From JANWXR01 sp964608265 (GTDB lineage: Bacteria > Chloroflexota > Anaerolineae > Anaerolineales > UBA6663): a DNA stretch of 64,000 nucleotides. The translations under genes and the position numbers were made by a program. Shown here piece by piece: positions 36,597 through 44,388 of the stretch (its first letter is position 1; each line of letters opens with the position of its first letter). A model generated the notes under the pieces. It worked only from the letters and a program-made list of their open reading frames with translations. It ran no database searches and was not told the origin of the DNA. The stretch spans positions 1 to 64,000 of the forward strand of contig CAZSNP010000004.1 of the NCBI GenBank assembly GCA_964608265.1, written 5' to 3'.

Positions 36597-37085
36597 ATGG
36601 ACTTGCTCGACCGACTCCTCGGCCACGATGCGTGGACGACGCGCCACTTGCTGGAGCGTTGCCGCGAATTGACCGCGGCGCAACTGCAACAACCATTTGA
36701 CCTCGGCCACGGCTCGTTGCTCGAAACCTTCGATCACATCATCGGCAATGTGGAGGTGTGGACGGATTTGATGCTGGAGCGACCGGTGCGTTCATGGCCC
36801 AAACATCCCACCGTTGAAAGCCTCATCGCCCGGCAAAGCGTGGCGGCGGAGGCACTTGCCCAACTGGCGCGCTCGGTGCGGGAGGCGAACCGCTGGGACG
36901 CCGAATGGGTGGATGTGCTGGACAAGCCGCCGCAACGCAAAACCTATGGCGGCGCCATCACCCATGTGCTCACGCACAGTCACAGCCACCGAGGCGAGGT
37001 GCTGCACATGCTCAGCCGTCTGGGTGTGCAAGACCTGATCGAGGGCGATGCGCTCGGTTGGGAGCAGCGCCACCGCCATCAATGA
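36597..37085 (+). CDS. DinB-family protein
   Basis: 162 residues, four-helix DinB/YfiT-type metalloprotein. LLGHDAWTTRHLLERC opens it; DHIIGNVEVWTDLML contains the first metal His (FDHI), and HVLTHSHSHRGEVLHML contains the other two (HSHSHR). Members are thiol-dependent metalloenzymes or proteins of unknown role. Start ATG 36597 after GGGATCTCCGA; the frame extends upstream but that part overlaps the LLM gene. It belongs with the LLM and MBL genes in a same-strand group with short gaps. Confidence 0.9.
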   Translation: MDLLDRLLGHDAWTTRHLLERCRELTAAQLQQPFDLGHGSLLETFDHIIGNVEVWTDLMLERPVRSWPKHPTVESLIARQSVAAEALAQLARSVREANRWDAEWVDVLDKPPQRKTYGGAITHVLTHSHSHRGEVLHMLSRLGVQDLIEGDALGWEQRHRHQ

Positions 37086-37118
37086 TGAAGGCCCTACTCA
37101 ATGACACGGAGCAGCGCC

Positions 37119-37946
37119 ATGTCCCATTTCATCTGTGTGACCTGCGGCGTGCAGTATGCGGAAAGTGAAGCGCCGCCCGCGCATTGCCTCATCTGCGAGG
37201 ACGAGCGCCAGTATCTGCGCGAGACCGGGCAACAGTGGACGACGCTGGCCGAATTGCGCCAGCGCCATCACAATGAAATCCGTGCCATCGAGCCGGGGCT
37301 GACCGGCATCGCCACTGTTCCCGGCTTTGCCATCGGCCAGCGTCCCCTTCTCATTCAGACACCGCAGGGCAATGTGCTGTGGGATTGCAATAGCCTCATC
37401 GACTCGGTGACGGTGGCCGCGCTCAACGCGCTGGGTGGCGTGCAGGCCATTGCCATTTCTCATCCCCACTTTTACGACTCGATGGTGGAGTGGAGCCGGG
37501 CCTTCGGCGATGCGCCGATCTATTTGCACCGGGCGGATGAGCAGTGGGTGATGCGGCCCGACGCGCGCATCGTCTTTTGGGATACGGATACCTATTCGCT
37601 GCCGGGAGGCCTCACGCTGATCGTGTGCGGCGGGCATTTCCCGGGGTCAACGGTCTTGCACTGGCCGGCGGGCGCTGAAGGCAAAGGTGTGCTGCTGACG
37701 GGCGATACGATTATGGTGGTGGCCGACCGCCGCTGGGCGACGTTCATGTACAGTTACCCGAACGACATCCCGCTGAATCACTCCGCCGTGGAGCGGATCA
37801 GCGCGGCGGTTGAGCCAATGGCCTATGATCGCCTCTACAGCGCGTGGTGGGAGAAGGTCATTGCGACCGATGCCAAGGCCGCCGTCAGATGCTCGGCTGA
37901 ACGATACCTCCGGGCGATCAGCGACGGGATGATACGTTCAGAATAG
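37119..37946 (+). CDS. MBL-fold metallohydrolase with N-terminal zinc ribbon
   Basis: 275 residues. The N-terminus has two CxxC-type pairs (FICVTCGVQY and AHCLICEDE), a rubredoxin-like or zinc-ribbon knuckle. The metallo-beta-lactamase-like domain follows: AIAISHPHFYDSMVEW (SHPHF replaces the usual HxHxDH), GGHFPGSTVLHW, and LLTGDTIMVV. The altered first motif suggests changed or lost metal binding. ATG 37119 has CGGAG eight bases upstream; ATG 37101 is an alternative. Function unknown. Confidence 0.8.
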   Translation: MSHFICVTCGVQYAESEAPPAHCLICEDERQYLRETGQQWTTLAELRQRHHNEIRAIEPGLTGIATVPGFAIGQRPLLIQTPQGNVLWDCNSLIDSVTVAALNALGGVQAIAISHPHFYDSMVEWSRAFGDAPIYLHRADEQWVMRPDARIVFWDTDTYSLPGGLTLIVCGGHFPGSTVLHWPAGAEGKGVLLTGDTIMVVADRRWATFMYSYPNDIPLNHSAVERISAAVEPMAYDRLYSAWWEKVIATDAKAAVRCSAERYLRAISDGMIRSE

Positions 37947-37972
37947 CCGCCGGCCATTCAGGTCGTGTATAT

Positions 37973-38389
37973 ATGCGGGCAGATGAACACACCACACTCG
38001 CGCGTGAATGTATCCTCGACGTTGAGCGATACATCCGCGAGCACATGGGCGAACCGCTGAGCCGAAAGGTGTTGGCGGGCGTGGCCGGGTACTCGGTGCC
38101 ACACTTTCATCGCGTCTTTACGGCCTGCACCGGCGAAAACATCGCCGACTACGTTTGCCGGATGCGCAGGGAGCGCGCCGGACGGAAACTGCGCATGGGC
38201 GCGGTGGACATCACCGAGGTAGCGCTGGCCGCCGGTTATCAATCGCACGCCGCTTTCGGGAAGGCATTCAAAAAGCAATTCGGCCTGAGCCCGAGCGAAT
38301 TCCGCCGCCTCGATTGCTGGGCGGCCACTCACCTTCTGAGAAAAGGACACACCCACGATGAAGATCAAACTCAACAGCGTTTCGATTGA
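37973..38389 (+). CDS. AraC-family transcriptional regulator (DNA-binding domain)
   Basis: 138 residues with essentially only the double helix-turn-helix: YIREHMGEPLSRKVLAGVAG, SVPHFHRVFTACTGENIADY and VALAAGYQSHAAFGKAFKKQ, FGLSPSEFRR. There is no effector domain, so it may respond to level or to a partner, as small SoxS-like regulators do. The next gene, a VOC protein, starts 32 bases before the stop and is probably translated with it and controlled by it. ATG 37973 follows a TATATA stretch. Confidence 0.92.
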   Translation: MRADEHTTLARECILDVERYIREHMGEPLSRKVLAGVAGYSVPHFHRVFTACTGENIADYVCRMRRERAGRKLRMGAVDITEVALAAGYQSHAAFGKAFKKQFGLSPSEFRRLDCWAATHLLRKGHTHDEDQTQQRFD

Positions 38390-38753
38390 CGACTACGATA
38401 AGGCGTTGAAGTTCTATACCGAGAAGTTGGGCTTTGTGAAGAAGCACGACCTCCCGCTGGGTGGCGGCGCCCGCTGGCTGACGGTGGTCTCGCCCGACGA
38501 CCCTAACGGCACGGAGTTGCTGCTGGAGCCAAACGCCGAATACCCGGCGATGAAGGCGCTCAAGGCGTCGCTGGTTCGGGATGGCATCCCCTTCACCGCC
38601 TTCCAGGTGGACGACATCCAGACCGAGTATGTGCGTTTGAAGCAACTCGGTGTGGAGTTTACGATGGAGCCGACTGATTTTGGGATGTCCACCGCCGCCG
38701 TGCTCAACGATACGTGCGGCAACCTGATCCAGATTTATCAGGTCACGGCATAG
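38358..38753 (+). CDS. VOC-superfamily (glyoxalase/bleomycin-resistance-like) protein
   Basis: 131 residues, two beta-alpha-beta-beta-beta repeats. LNSVSIDDYDKALKFYTEKLG opens the first; GARWLTVVSPDD, TELLLEPN, FTAFQVDDIQTEYVRLKQLG and AAVLNDTCGNLIQIYQV complete the fold. Members of this group resemble PhnB-like or glyoxalase-like proteins. Metal ligands are not complete at the usual His of the first strand, so binding rather than catalysis is possible. AAAGGA lies upstream of the ATG. Overlap with the AraC gene implies a joint unit. Confidence 0.88.
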   Translation: MKIKLNSVSIDDYDKALKFYTEKLGFVKKHDLPLGGGARWLTVVSPDDPNGTELLLEPNAEYPAMKALKASLVRDGIPFTAFQVDDIQTEYVRLKQLGVEFTMEPTDFGMSTAAVLNDTCGNLIQIYQVTA

Positions 38754-38783
38754 TCGGAGCGGATCTGATCCGGGACTTCCGCT

Positions 38784-38789
38784 TATAAT
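38784..38789 (+). promoter_or_regulatory. -10 box TATAAT, leaderless, of the 125-residue membrane protein gene
   Basis: Eight bases separate it from ATG 38798. Confidence 0.55.
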
Positions 38790-38797
38790 CGCGCCCA

Positions 38798-39175
38798 ATG
38801 TCGCGCGCTCCCCTTACCGTTCGTATGTTTGTGCTCTGCAGTTGGCCGCTGGGTTGGATGTTGGTGGCCGAGGGGTTGGCCTGGCGTTTGTGGGGTGGGC
38901 CGGCCCGCTTCGGCGCACCGCTGTTGTGGGCGGGCCTCGCCCGGGCCGCCGGCCTTGAGCTTGGCTGGCCGATGCTCGTCGCCGGCTTCAGCTTGATCGC
39001 GGCCAGTTTCGCCCTGCTCATCGGGCGACGCTGGGGCCTGATCGTCGGCCTCGTCACCGCAACACTCGCCGTGGGGTACGCCCCGGCTGGCACGGTATTG
39101 GGCCTCCTCTGTCTGATTGTCCTTCTCCTTCCGCCGACGCGCGCCCACCTCCGGCCGCAGCCCCGCCTGCCCTGA
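38798..39175 (+). CDS. Hypothetical membrane protein, 125 residues
   Basis: Four hydrophobic segments: MFVLCSWPLGWMLVAEGLAW, FGAPLLWAGLARAAGL, WPMLVAGFSLIAASFALLIG and WGLIVGLVTATLAVGY with GTVLGLLCLIVLLLPP. No family recognised. The start is supported by TATAAT eight bases upstream, and the codon use is like neighbours. It stands alone between the VOC gene and the cNMP-binding gene. Confidence 0.65.
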   Translation: MSRAPLTVRMFVLCSWPLGWMLVAEGLAWRLWGGPARFGAPLLWAGLARAAGLELGWPMLVAGFSLIAASFALLIGRRWGLIVGLVTATLAVGYAPAGTVLGLLCLIVLLLPPTRAHLRPQPRLP

Positions 39176-39232
39176 TCTTTTGGCCGTCATCCCCTAACCT
39201 CAGTCCCGCTATTCACCGTTGCCCTTCTGGCC

Positions 39233-39238
39233 TACAAT
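39233..39238 (+). promoter_or_regulatory. -10 box TACAAT of the cNMP-binding/MoxR cluster
   Basis: TACAAT 33 bases before ATG 39272, with GGAGG (39261-39265) as ribosome site. It probably drives the genes from 39272 to 45699. Confidence 0.5.
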
Positions 39239-39271
39239 CGCGACAACGTTCACGACATTCGGAGGTTGCGC

Positions 39272-40123
39272 ATGGCTGCTGATGCCACCTTGCTGGCGGG
39301 GGTGCCACTCTTTCAGGATTTGGATGAACACGAGCGGGCCGATCTGGCGCGCGGCGTTGAGGAGATCCGCTTTGACGCCGGCCGCCTCATCTTCAACATC
39401 GGCGACCCCGGCGATGCGCTGTACATCGTCACCGAGGGCAGGGTCGAGATCTTCTTCAAAGACGCCACCGGCAACCGGATCGTGCTCGAAACCCCGTCGC
39501 AGGGCGAGTTCTTCGGCGAACTGTCGCTGCTCGATCAGGGCTCACGCACCGCCAACGCCGTTGCCGTCACCGAGGTGAGCGCGTTGCGGATCGATCAGGA
39601 CGATCTCGATGCGCTGTTTCGCGCGCACCCGCACGCGGCCCTCAGCGTGCTCAAGGCCATGGGCCGCCGCGTGCGCCACAACACCGAGCTGCTGCGCCAG
39701 ACGGCCTCGCGCAACGTCAACGAGGAGGTCGAAGACAAGCGCACGATGATTGACAAGGCCGCCGATTGGATCGCCGCCTTCAGCGGCAGCCTGGCGTTCC
39801 TCTTCATCCACGTCGGCATCTTCGCCTTTTGGATCGCGTGGAATTCGCTGGCCCCGGAGGCCTCGCGCTTCGATCCGTTTCCGTACGGGTTCCTCACGAT
39901 GTGCGTTTCGCTCGAGGCCATCATCCTCAGCGTCTTCGTGCTGCTCAGTCAGAACCGGCAGATCGAGAAAGACAAAGTCCGCGCCGACATCGAGTACGAC
40001 GTGAACCTCAAGGCCGAACTCGAGATCATGCAGTTGCACGAGAAGGTCGACCGACTGAACGAGGCCGTGCTGGCGCGCCTGGCAACCATCGAGCGCGCGG
40101 TGAACGGGACGCGAAAAACGTAG
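39272..40123 (+). CDS. Cyclic nucleotide-binding domain fused to DUF1003 membrane domain
   Basis: 283 residues. An N-terminal cNMP-binding domain (about 8-120) with VPLFQDLDEHERADLA, IFNIGDPGDALYIVTEG and the phosphate-binding cassette GEFFGELSLLDQGSRTANAV (FGELSLLDQGSRTA). Then a helical linker and a DUF1003-type membrane part: AAFSGSLAFLFIHVGIFAFWI, FDPFPYGFLTMCVSLEAIIL, SVFVLLSQNRQ, and a basic C-terminal coiled coil. A receptor for cAMP is plausible because a predicted adenylyl cyclase is encoded at 58093. GGAGG sits six bases before ATG 39272. Confidence 0.92.
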   Translation: MAADATLLAGVPLFQDLDEHERADLARGVEEIRFDAGRLIFNIGDPGDALYIVTEGRVEIFFKDATGNRIVLETPSQGEFFGELSLLDQGSRTANAVAVTEVSALRIDQDDLDALFRAHPHAALSVLKAMGRRVRHNTELLRQTASRNVNEEVEDKRTMIDKAADWIAAFSGSLAFLFIHVGIFAFWIAWNSLAPEASRFDPFPYGFLTMCVSLEAIILSVFVLLSQNRQIEKDKVRADIEYDVNLKAELEIMQLHEKVDRLNEAVLARLATIERAVNGTRKT

Positions 40124-40132
40124 GGGCGGCAG

Positions 40133-41200
40133 ATGACCGAACTCCTGACGGCGCAACTGCGCCCGCACAGCATCGTCGAACTGGTGGATCAGGGGGTGCG
40201 GCTGTATCGCCGCTACTTCCTCAGGTTCACCGGCATGGTCGCCGTGGCGCTGCTGCCGATCCTGATCCTGCAAATCCTCTCGGCCGTGCTCTCGGCGGCC
40301 CCGCTGCTGACCCAGCAGTTCAACGACACGCTCTCGCCGTTTGCCACGATGGCGATGTTCGGCTCGCTTGCCGCGCAGACCGGTAGCGGCCTGCTGACGT
40401 TCTTCCTCATCAACGGCGTGGCCGCCGCCGTCCTTACCCGCGCCATCGCCGACCATTATCTCGGCGAACCGGTGGGGCTGTGGGCGACCTTCCGCAAGAT
40501 CGGGAGCCAGTGGATCCAGCTGTTGATCGTGCTGGTGCTGGCCTATCTGTTCGGCCTCGGGCTGCTCGTATGGTTCATCATTCCATGTATCGGCTGGTTC
40601 ACGGGCGGGGGCATGTTGATGTTTTACTACGCCGCCGTCGTGCCGTTGCTGGTGCCGGTGGTGCTGCTCGAACGCAAGCAGGCGCTCACCGCCGTACGGC
40701 GCGCCTGGGAACTGGCGCGCGTGCGCTTCTGGCCCATCCTCGGGCTGGGCCTGGTGCTGGGCCTGCTGCAACAGGCCATCTCCATCGGGCCGGTGATGGC
40801 GCTGGCAGCCGTTTACTTCTGGGCGTTGAGCCTGGCCGTGACCTCCAACAACTCGGCGCTGCTGATGGCGGCCCCGGCCGTGTTTCAGACCATCGTGCTG
40901 GTCTTCACCACGCTGCTCTTCGTGCCGGTGCAAATGGCGACGATGATGACGCTGTACTTCGACTTGCGCGTGCGCGGCGAGGGGCTGGACCTCGCCCTGC
41001 AGGCTCAACACGCCGCCGGCGGGGCGCCCGTGGCCGAGGCGTTGACCGAGACGCCGGTGACTTCCGGCCCGTGGTTCCGCGATCACGACTGGCGCAACTT
41101 CCTGCTCGTCTCCCTCATCTTCATTGGCCTGATGGTCGGCGTCATCGTCCTCTACGTCGCGCTGCTCGCCGGCATCGGCACCGGCCTTTCGCGTCTATGA
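40133..41200 (+). CDS. PF10110-like membrane protein of the MoxR/DUF58 cluster
   Basis: 355 residues, about six helices. The opening LRPHSIVELVDQGVRLYRRY followed by MVAVALLPILILQIL resembles the membrane domain associated with glycerophosphodiester phosphodiesterases (PF10110), without the enzyme domain. ALTAVRRAWELARVRFW in the second half is another typical feature. Such proteins often accompany DUF4129 and MoxR genes. The stop overlaps the next ATG by four bases, so translation is coupled. Family assignment is moderate. Confidence 0.75.
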   Translation: MTELLTAQLRPHSIVELVDQGVRLYRRYFLRFTGMVAVALLPILILQILSAVLSAAPLLTQQFNDTLSPFATMAMFGSLAAQTGSGLLTFFLINGVAAAVLTRAIADHYLGEPVGLWATFRKIGSQWIQLLIVLVLAYLFGLGLLVWFIIPCIGWFTGGGMLMFYYAAVVPLLVPVVLLERKQALTAVRRAWELARVRFWPILGLGLVLGLLQQAISIGPVMALAAVYFWALSLAVTSNNSALLMAAPAVFQTIVLVFTTLLFVPVQMATMMTLYFDLRVRGEGLDLALQAQHAAGGAPVAEALTETPVTSGPWFRDHDWRNFLLVSLIFIGLMVGVIVLYVALLAGIGTGLSRL

Positions 41201-42168
41201 AGCCAGGGGGTTGGCTGGCCTGGCTCGGCCTCATCGCGCTGCTGGCCGGGCCTGGCGGCCCGCGCGCCTGGGCGCAATCGCCCGCGATTTCACCGGACGC
41301 GTTTTGGCGCCGCCTCGAGGCCATCCGCGCGTTGGTGGATGAGGTCGCTTCCGCCTCGCCCGAGACCTCCCGCCGCCGCCTCGCCGAAGCCGCCGACGAA
41401 TGGGCGGCGATCCGCGAAGTCGTTGCGAGCGACGGCACGCGGCTGCCCGTCGATCCCGCCCCCCTCATCGCCGCGCTGCGCGCCGACCCGCCCAACCTGC
41501 AACGCGTGCGCGCGCAACTGACGGTGTTGCGCGATCTGCGCCGCGTGTGGCCCCTCGCTCGCCATACCGCGCGTGACCTCGAGTCGCTGCGCGCCATCCT
41601 CGCGCGGCCCGAATTCCAATGGGCCACCGCCGAGCCGTCGCTGCTCGAACGGTGGTGGGAGCAATTACGCGACGCCATCAACGAATGGCTGCGCCGACTG
41701 CTCTCCGGCTGGGGCGGCCAGGTGGAGGTTCCGGCGCTCGGCGAGGCGCTCACAGTGCTCGCCATCGTCGCCTTGCTCGCGGTGCTGTTCTTCGTCGTGC
41801 GCGGGCTGCGCGGCAACTTCGCGGCCGAGGCGGCGGCCGAGGCCGAGGCGCACGGCGAACCGCTGACCGCCGCGGCCGCCCTCGACCGGGCGCAATCGCT
41901 CTCCGCCAGCGGTGATTATCGCGCCGCCGTGCGCTACCTCTACCTCGGCGCGCTGTTGGTGCTGGATGAGCGCGGGCTGCTGCGGTACGACCGCTCGGCG
42001 ACCAACCGCGAATACCTGCGGCGCGTCGCCAACCGGCCCGAGCTGGCCCGGCATCTGCGCGAGGTGGTCGAGGTGTTTGACCGCGTGTGGTATGGCTTTC
42101 AACCGTTGGATGAGTCGGCCTATGCGACGTACGCGCAGCATGTGGCCGAACTGCGGCGGCAGGCATGA
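41197..42168 (+). CDS. DUF4129-containing membrane protein
   Basis: 323 residues with a signal peptide (LAWLGLIALLAGPGGPRAWAQ), a helical extracytoplasmic part of about 170 residues, one membrane helix (LTVLAIVALLAVLFFVV near 185-202) and a cytosolic DUF4129 domain: AGDYRAAVRYLYLGALLVL (here SASGDYRAAVRYLYLGALLV), DRSATNREYLRRV, FDRVWYGFQPLDESAYATY. DUF4129 is usually found at the C-terminus of transglutaminase-like proteins in MoxR clusters; here the transglutaminase part is absent. Start and stop are coupled to both neighbours (ATGA overlaps). Confidence 0.85.
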   Translation: MKPGGWLAWLGLIALLAGPGGPRAWAQSPAISPDAFWRRLEAIRALVDEVASASPETSRRRLAEAADEWAAIREVVASDGTRLPVDPAPLIAALRADPPNLQRVRAQLTVLRDLRRVWPLARHTARDLESLRAILARPEFQWATAEPSLLERWWEQLRDAINEWLRRLLSGWGGQVEVPALGEALTVLAIVALLAVLFFVVRGLRGNFAAEAAAEAEAHGEPLTAAAALDRAQSLSASGDYRAAVRYLYLGALLVLDERGLLRYDRSATNREYLRRVANRPELARHLREVVEVFDRVWYGFQPLDESAYATYAQHVAELRRQA

Positions 42169-43325
42169 AGCTCTCGCGTGACTCGCTGCTCGGCCTGGCG
42201 CTGATCGTGGTGCTGCTGATCGTGGCCGTGTTCGCCGCGGTGGCGCAGCCGCGCGAGGAGCGTTTGCCCGCGCTCTCGACCCGGTCGAACGATCCCGAAG
42301 GCGCGCGCGCGCTGGTGTTGTGGCTGCGGGCGCTGGAGTACGCGGTGGATACGAGCGTGAGCGCGAGCTTCGGCGTGCCGAGCGAGAGTGAAGGCGGGTT
42401 GATCATGATGCTCGAACCGTCCGAGCCGGTCAGCCGGGCCGACCTGCGTAAATTGGAGTCGACCCTCGAAGACACGGGCGGCACGCTCCTCATCGCGGCC
42501 GATGGGATATTCGGCCTGGCCGCGTTTGAGCATTTCGGATTCAGTTTGACGCCGTTCGACGCCCTCACCGTGACGGTGAGGCCGGTCGCGCCGTTGTTCA
42601 CTTCGCCGCCGCTCACGCAGCCGGTGGAGACCCAGGCCCGCTTCTGGCTCGACGGCTCGCGCGCGCACGCGCCGCTGCTCGCCGCCGGCGACAAACCGGT
42701 GGCCGTCGCGTTTCCTCTGGGCCGGGCGCGCGTCATCCTCTCGACTCTGCCCTTTGCTTTTGCCAATGCCGGCCTCAAACAACCCGGCCACGCCGAACTG
42801 GCGCTCAACCTCATCGGCTCGGCCAATGCGCGAACGGTGTGGTTCGATGAGTGGCATCACGGCGACCGCGCGAACGCGGTGGTGGCCGAGGAAATCCTCG
42901 GCCCGGAAGCGTGGCTGCAACGCACGCCGGCGGGCAACGCCCTGCTGTACTCGGCCGTCGTCATCTTCGTCGCGCTGGCGCTGCGCGGGCAACGCTTTGG
43001 CCGCCCGGTGCCGCTGCCGCGTGACCTCACCCGCCGCGCGCCGCTGGAGTACATCACCGCGCTGGCCAACCTCAGCCGCCGCGCCGGGCATCGCGCCTGG
43101 GCGGCGCGCGAGTACAGCCACCGGCTCAAGCGCCAACTCGGCAAACGCTATCGGCTCGACCCCACGCTGCGCGACCCCGAGTTCGTCGCCCGGTTGGCGC
43201 TGTATCGCCCCGAGCTGGAGCGCGCGGCGCTCACGCAGTTGCTCGAACGACTCGGGCAGGCGAGCGTGAGCGAGGCAGAGTTGATTCGACTGGCGGGTGA
43301 GGTGGCGGGTTGGATGAAAGAATGA
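42165..43325 (+). CDS. DUF4350-containing membrane protein
   Basis: 386 residues. An N-terminal membrane helix (LLGLALIVVLLIVAVFAAVA) is followed by a DUF4350 domain (about 40-240) with STRSNDPEGARALVLWL, LIMMLEPSEPVS, GGTLLIAADG and WFDEWHHGDR, a fold like a class I glutaminase or ABC-type auxiliary domain. A second helix (LLYSAVVIFVALALRGQ) and a cytosolic helical tail follow. This family regularly lies between DUF4129 and MoxR genes. ATG overlaps the DUF4129 stop. Confidence 0.87.
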   Translation: MKLSRDSLLGLALIVVLLIVAVFAAVAQPREERLPALSTRSNDPEGARALVLWLRALEYAVDTSVSASFGVPSESEGGLIMMLEPSEPVSRADLRKLESTLEDTGGTLLIAADGIFGLAAFEHFGFSLTPFDALTVTVRPVAPLFTSPPLTQPVETQARFWLDGSRAHAPLLAAGDKPVAVAFPLGRARVILSTLPFAFANAGLKQPGHAELALNLIGSANARTVWFDEWHHGDRANAVVAEEILGPEAWLQRTPAGNALLYSAVVIFVALALRGQRFGRPVPLPRDLTRRAPLEYITALANLSRRAGHRAWAAREYSHRLKRQLGKRYRLDPTLRDPEFVARLALYRPELERAALTQLLERLGQASVSEAELIRLAGEVAGWMKE

Positions 43326-43352
43326 GCGGCGACACCCATTTCGGAGAGTGCA

Positions 43353-44309
43353 ATGCAACTGACTGATGTGCCCCTGATCTATCAACGGCTGCGACAGGAA
43401 TCGGAGAAGGTGCTGGTGGGGCTGGAGGAGCCGTTCGAGTTGCTGGTGGTGGCCCTGCTCACCGGCGGGCATGTGTTGCTCGAAGGTGTGCCCGGCACGG
43501 CCAAGACGTTGATGGCCAAGACGCTGGCGCATCTGGTGCAGGCTCAGTACAAGCGGGTGCAGTTCACGCCCGACCTCATGCCGTCCGACATCCTCGGCAC
43601 CAGCGTGTTCGATGTGACCACCGGCAGGTTCAACCTCAAGCGTGGCCCGATCTTCACGCAGATTCTGCTGGCCGATGAGATCAACCGCGCCCCGGCCAAA
43701 ACGCAGTCGGCGCTGCTCGAGGCGATGGAGGAGAAGCAGGTCAACCTCGAGGGTGAGCGCTTCGCGCTCGACGCGCCGTTCATGGTCATCGCCACCCAAA
43801 ACCCGATCGAGTACGAGGGCACCTATCCGTTGCCCGAGGCGCAGCTCGACCGCTTCCTCTTCAAAATCCTCGTGCCGTATGCCACCCCGCAGGCCGAGGC
43901 CGAGGTGCTGCGGCGCTATCATCACGGCTTCGACGCGCACGAACTCGCGCAGGCCGGTCTGCAGGCGCTGTTGCCGAGCGAGGCCGTCGGTCAGGCGCGC
44001 CAGGTCATCAGGACCGTCATCGTTGAGGCGGGCATCCTCGACTACATCACCCGGCTGGCCGGCGCGTCGCGCGCCTCGCCCGACATCGCGCTCGGGGCCT
44101 CCACCCGCGCCGCGACGTGGCTGCTGCTGGCCAGCAAGACCTTCGCCGCGCTGCAGGGCCGCAACTTCGTCACGCCCGACGATGTGAAGACCGTCGCCGC
44201 CCCCATCCTGCGCCACCGGCTGTTGCTCAAGCCCGAGGCCGAGATCGAGGGCCTCGACGCCGACGCCGTCATCCGCCGGTTGCTTGGGCAAATCGAAGTT
44301 CCACGTTAG
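43353..44309 (+). CDS. MoxR-family AAA+ ATPase
   Basis: 318 residues. Walker A GVPGTAKTLMAKTLA, Walker B ILLADEINRAPAKTQSALLE, sensor 1 MVIATQNPIEYEGTYPLPEA and sensor 2 region ASTRAATWLLLASK. MoxR ATPases act as chaperones that help assemble protein complexes, often with VWA or DUF58 partners. Here the DUF58 gene follows directly. GGAGA precedes the ATG. It is the ATPase core of the cluster from 39272 to 47884. Confidence 0.95.
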   Translation: MQLTDVPLIYQRLRQESEKVLVGLEEPFELLVVALLTGGHVLLEGVPGTAKTLMAKTLAHLVQAQYKRVQFTPDLMPSDILGTSVFDVTTGRFNLKRGPIFTQILLADEINRAPAKTQSALLEAMEEKQVNLEGERFALDAPFMVIATQNPIEYEGTYPLPEAQLDRFLFKILVPYATPQAEAEVLRRYHHGFDAHELAQAGLQALLPSEAVGQARQVIRTVIVEAGILDYITRLAGASRASPDIALGASTRAATWLLLASKTFAALQGRNFVTPDDVKTVAAPILRHRLLLKPEAEIEGLDADAVIRRLLGQIEVPR

Positions 44310-44383
44310 TCCGGTAGTCACCTGGTCAGGTGGTCGAGTAGTCAACACTGGAGCGACCACTCGACTACTTGACTTCACGACCA
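44310..44383. repeat. Simple repeat (gtagtc/gtggtc units) between moxR and DUF58 genes
   Basis: Units such as GGTAGTCACCTGGTC, GTGGTCGAGTAGTC and CCACTCGACTACTTGAC, partly as inverted copies. It separates two genes that are usually adjacent or overlapping, and the frame happens to stay open through it. Confidence 0.6.
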
Positions 44384-44388
44384 GGCTC

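Noticed and set aside
40480..41196. Upstream extension of the DUF4129 frame
   Set aside because: It overlaps the PF10110-like gene in another frame. ATG 41197 yields a signal peptide and overlaps the upstream stop as ATGA.
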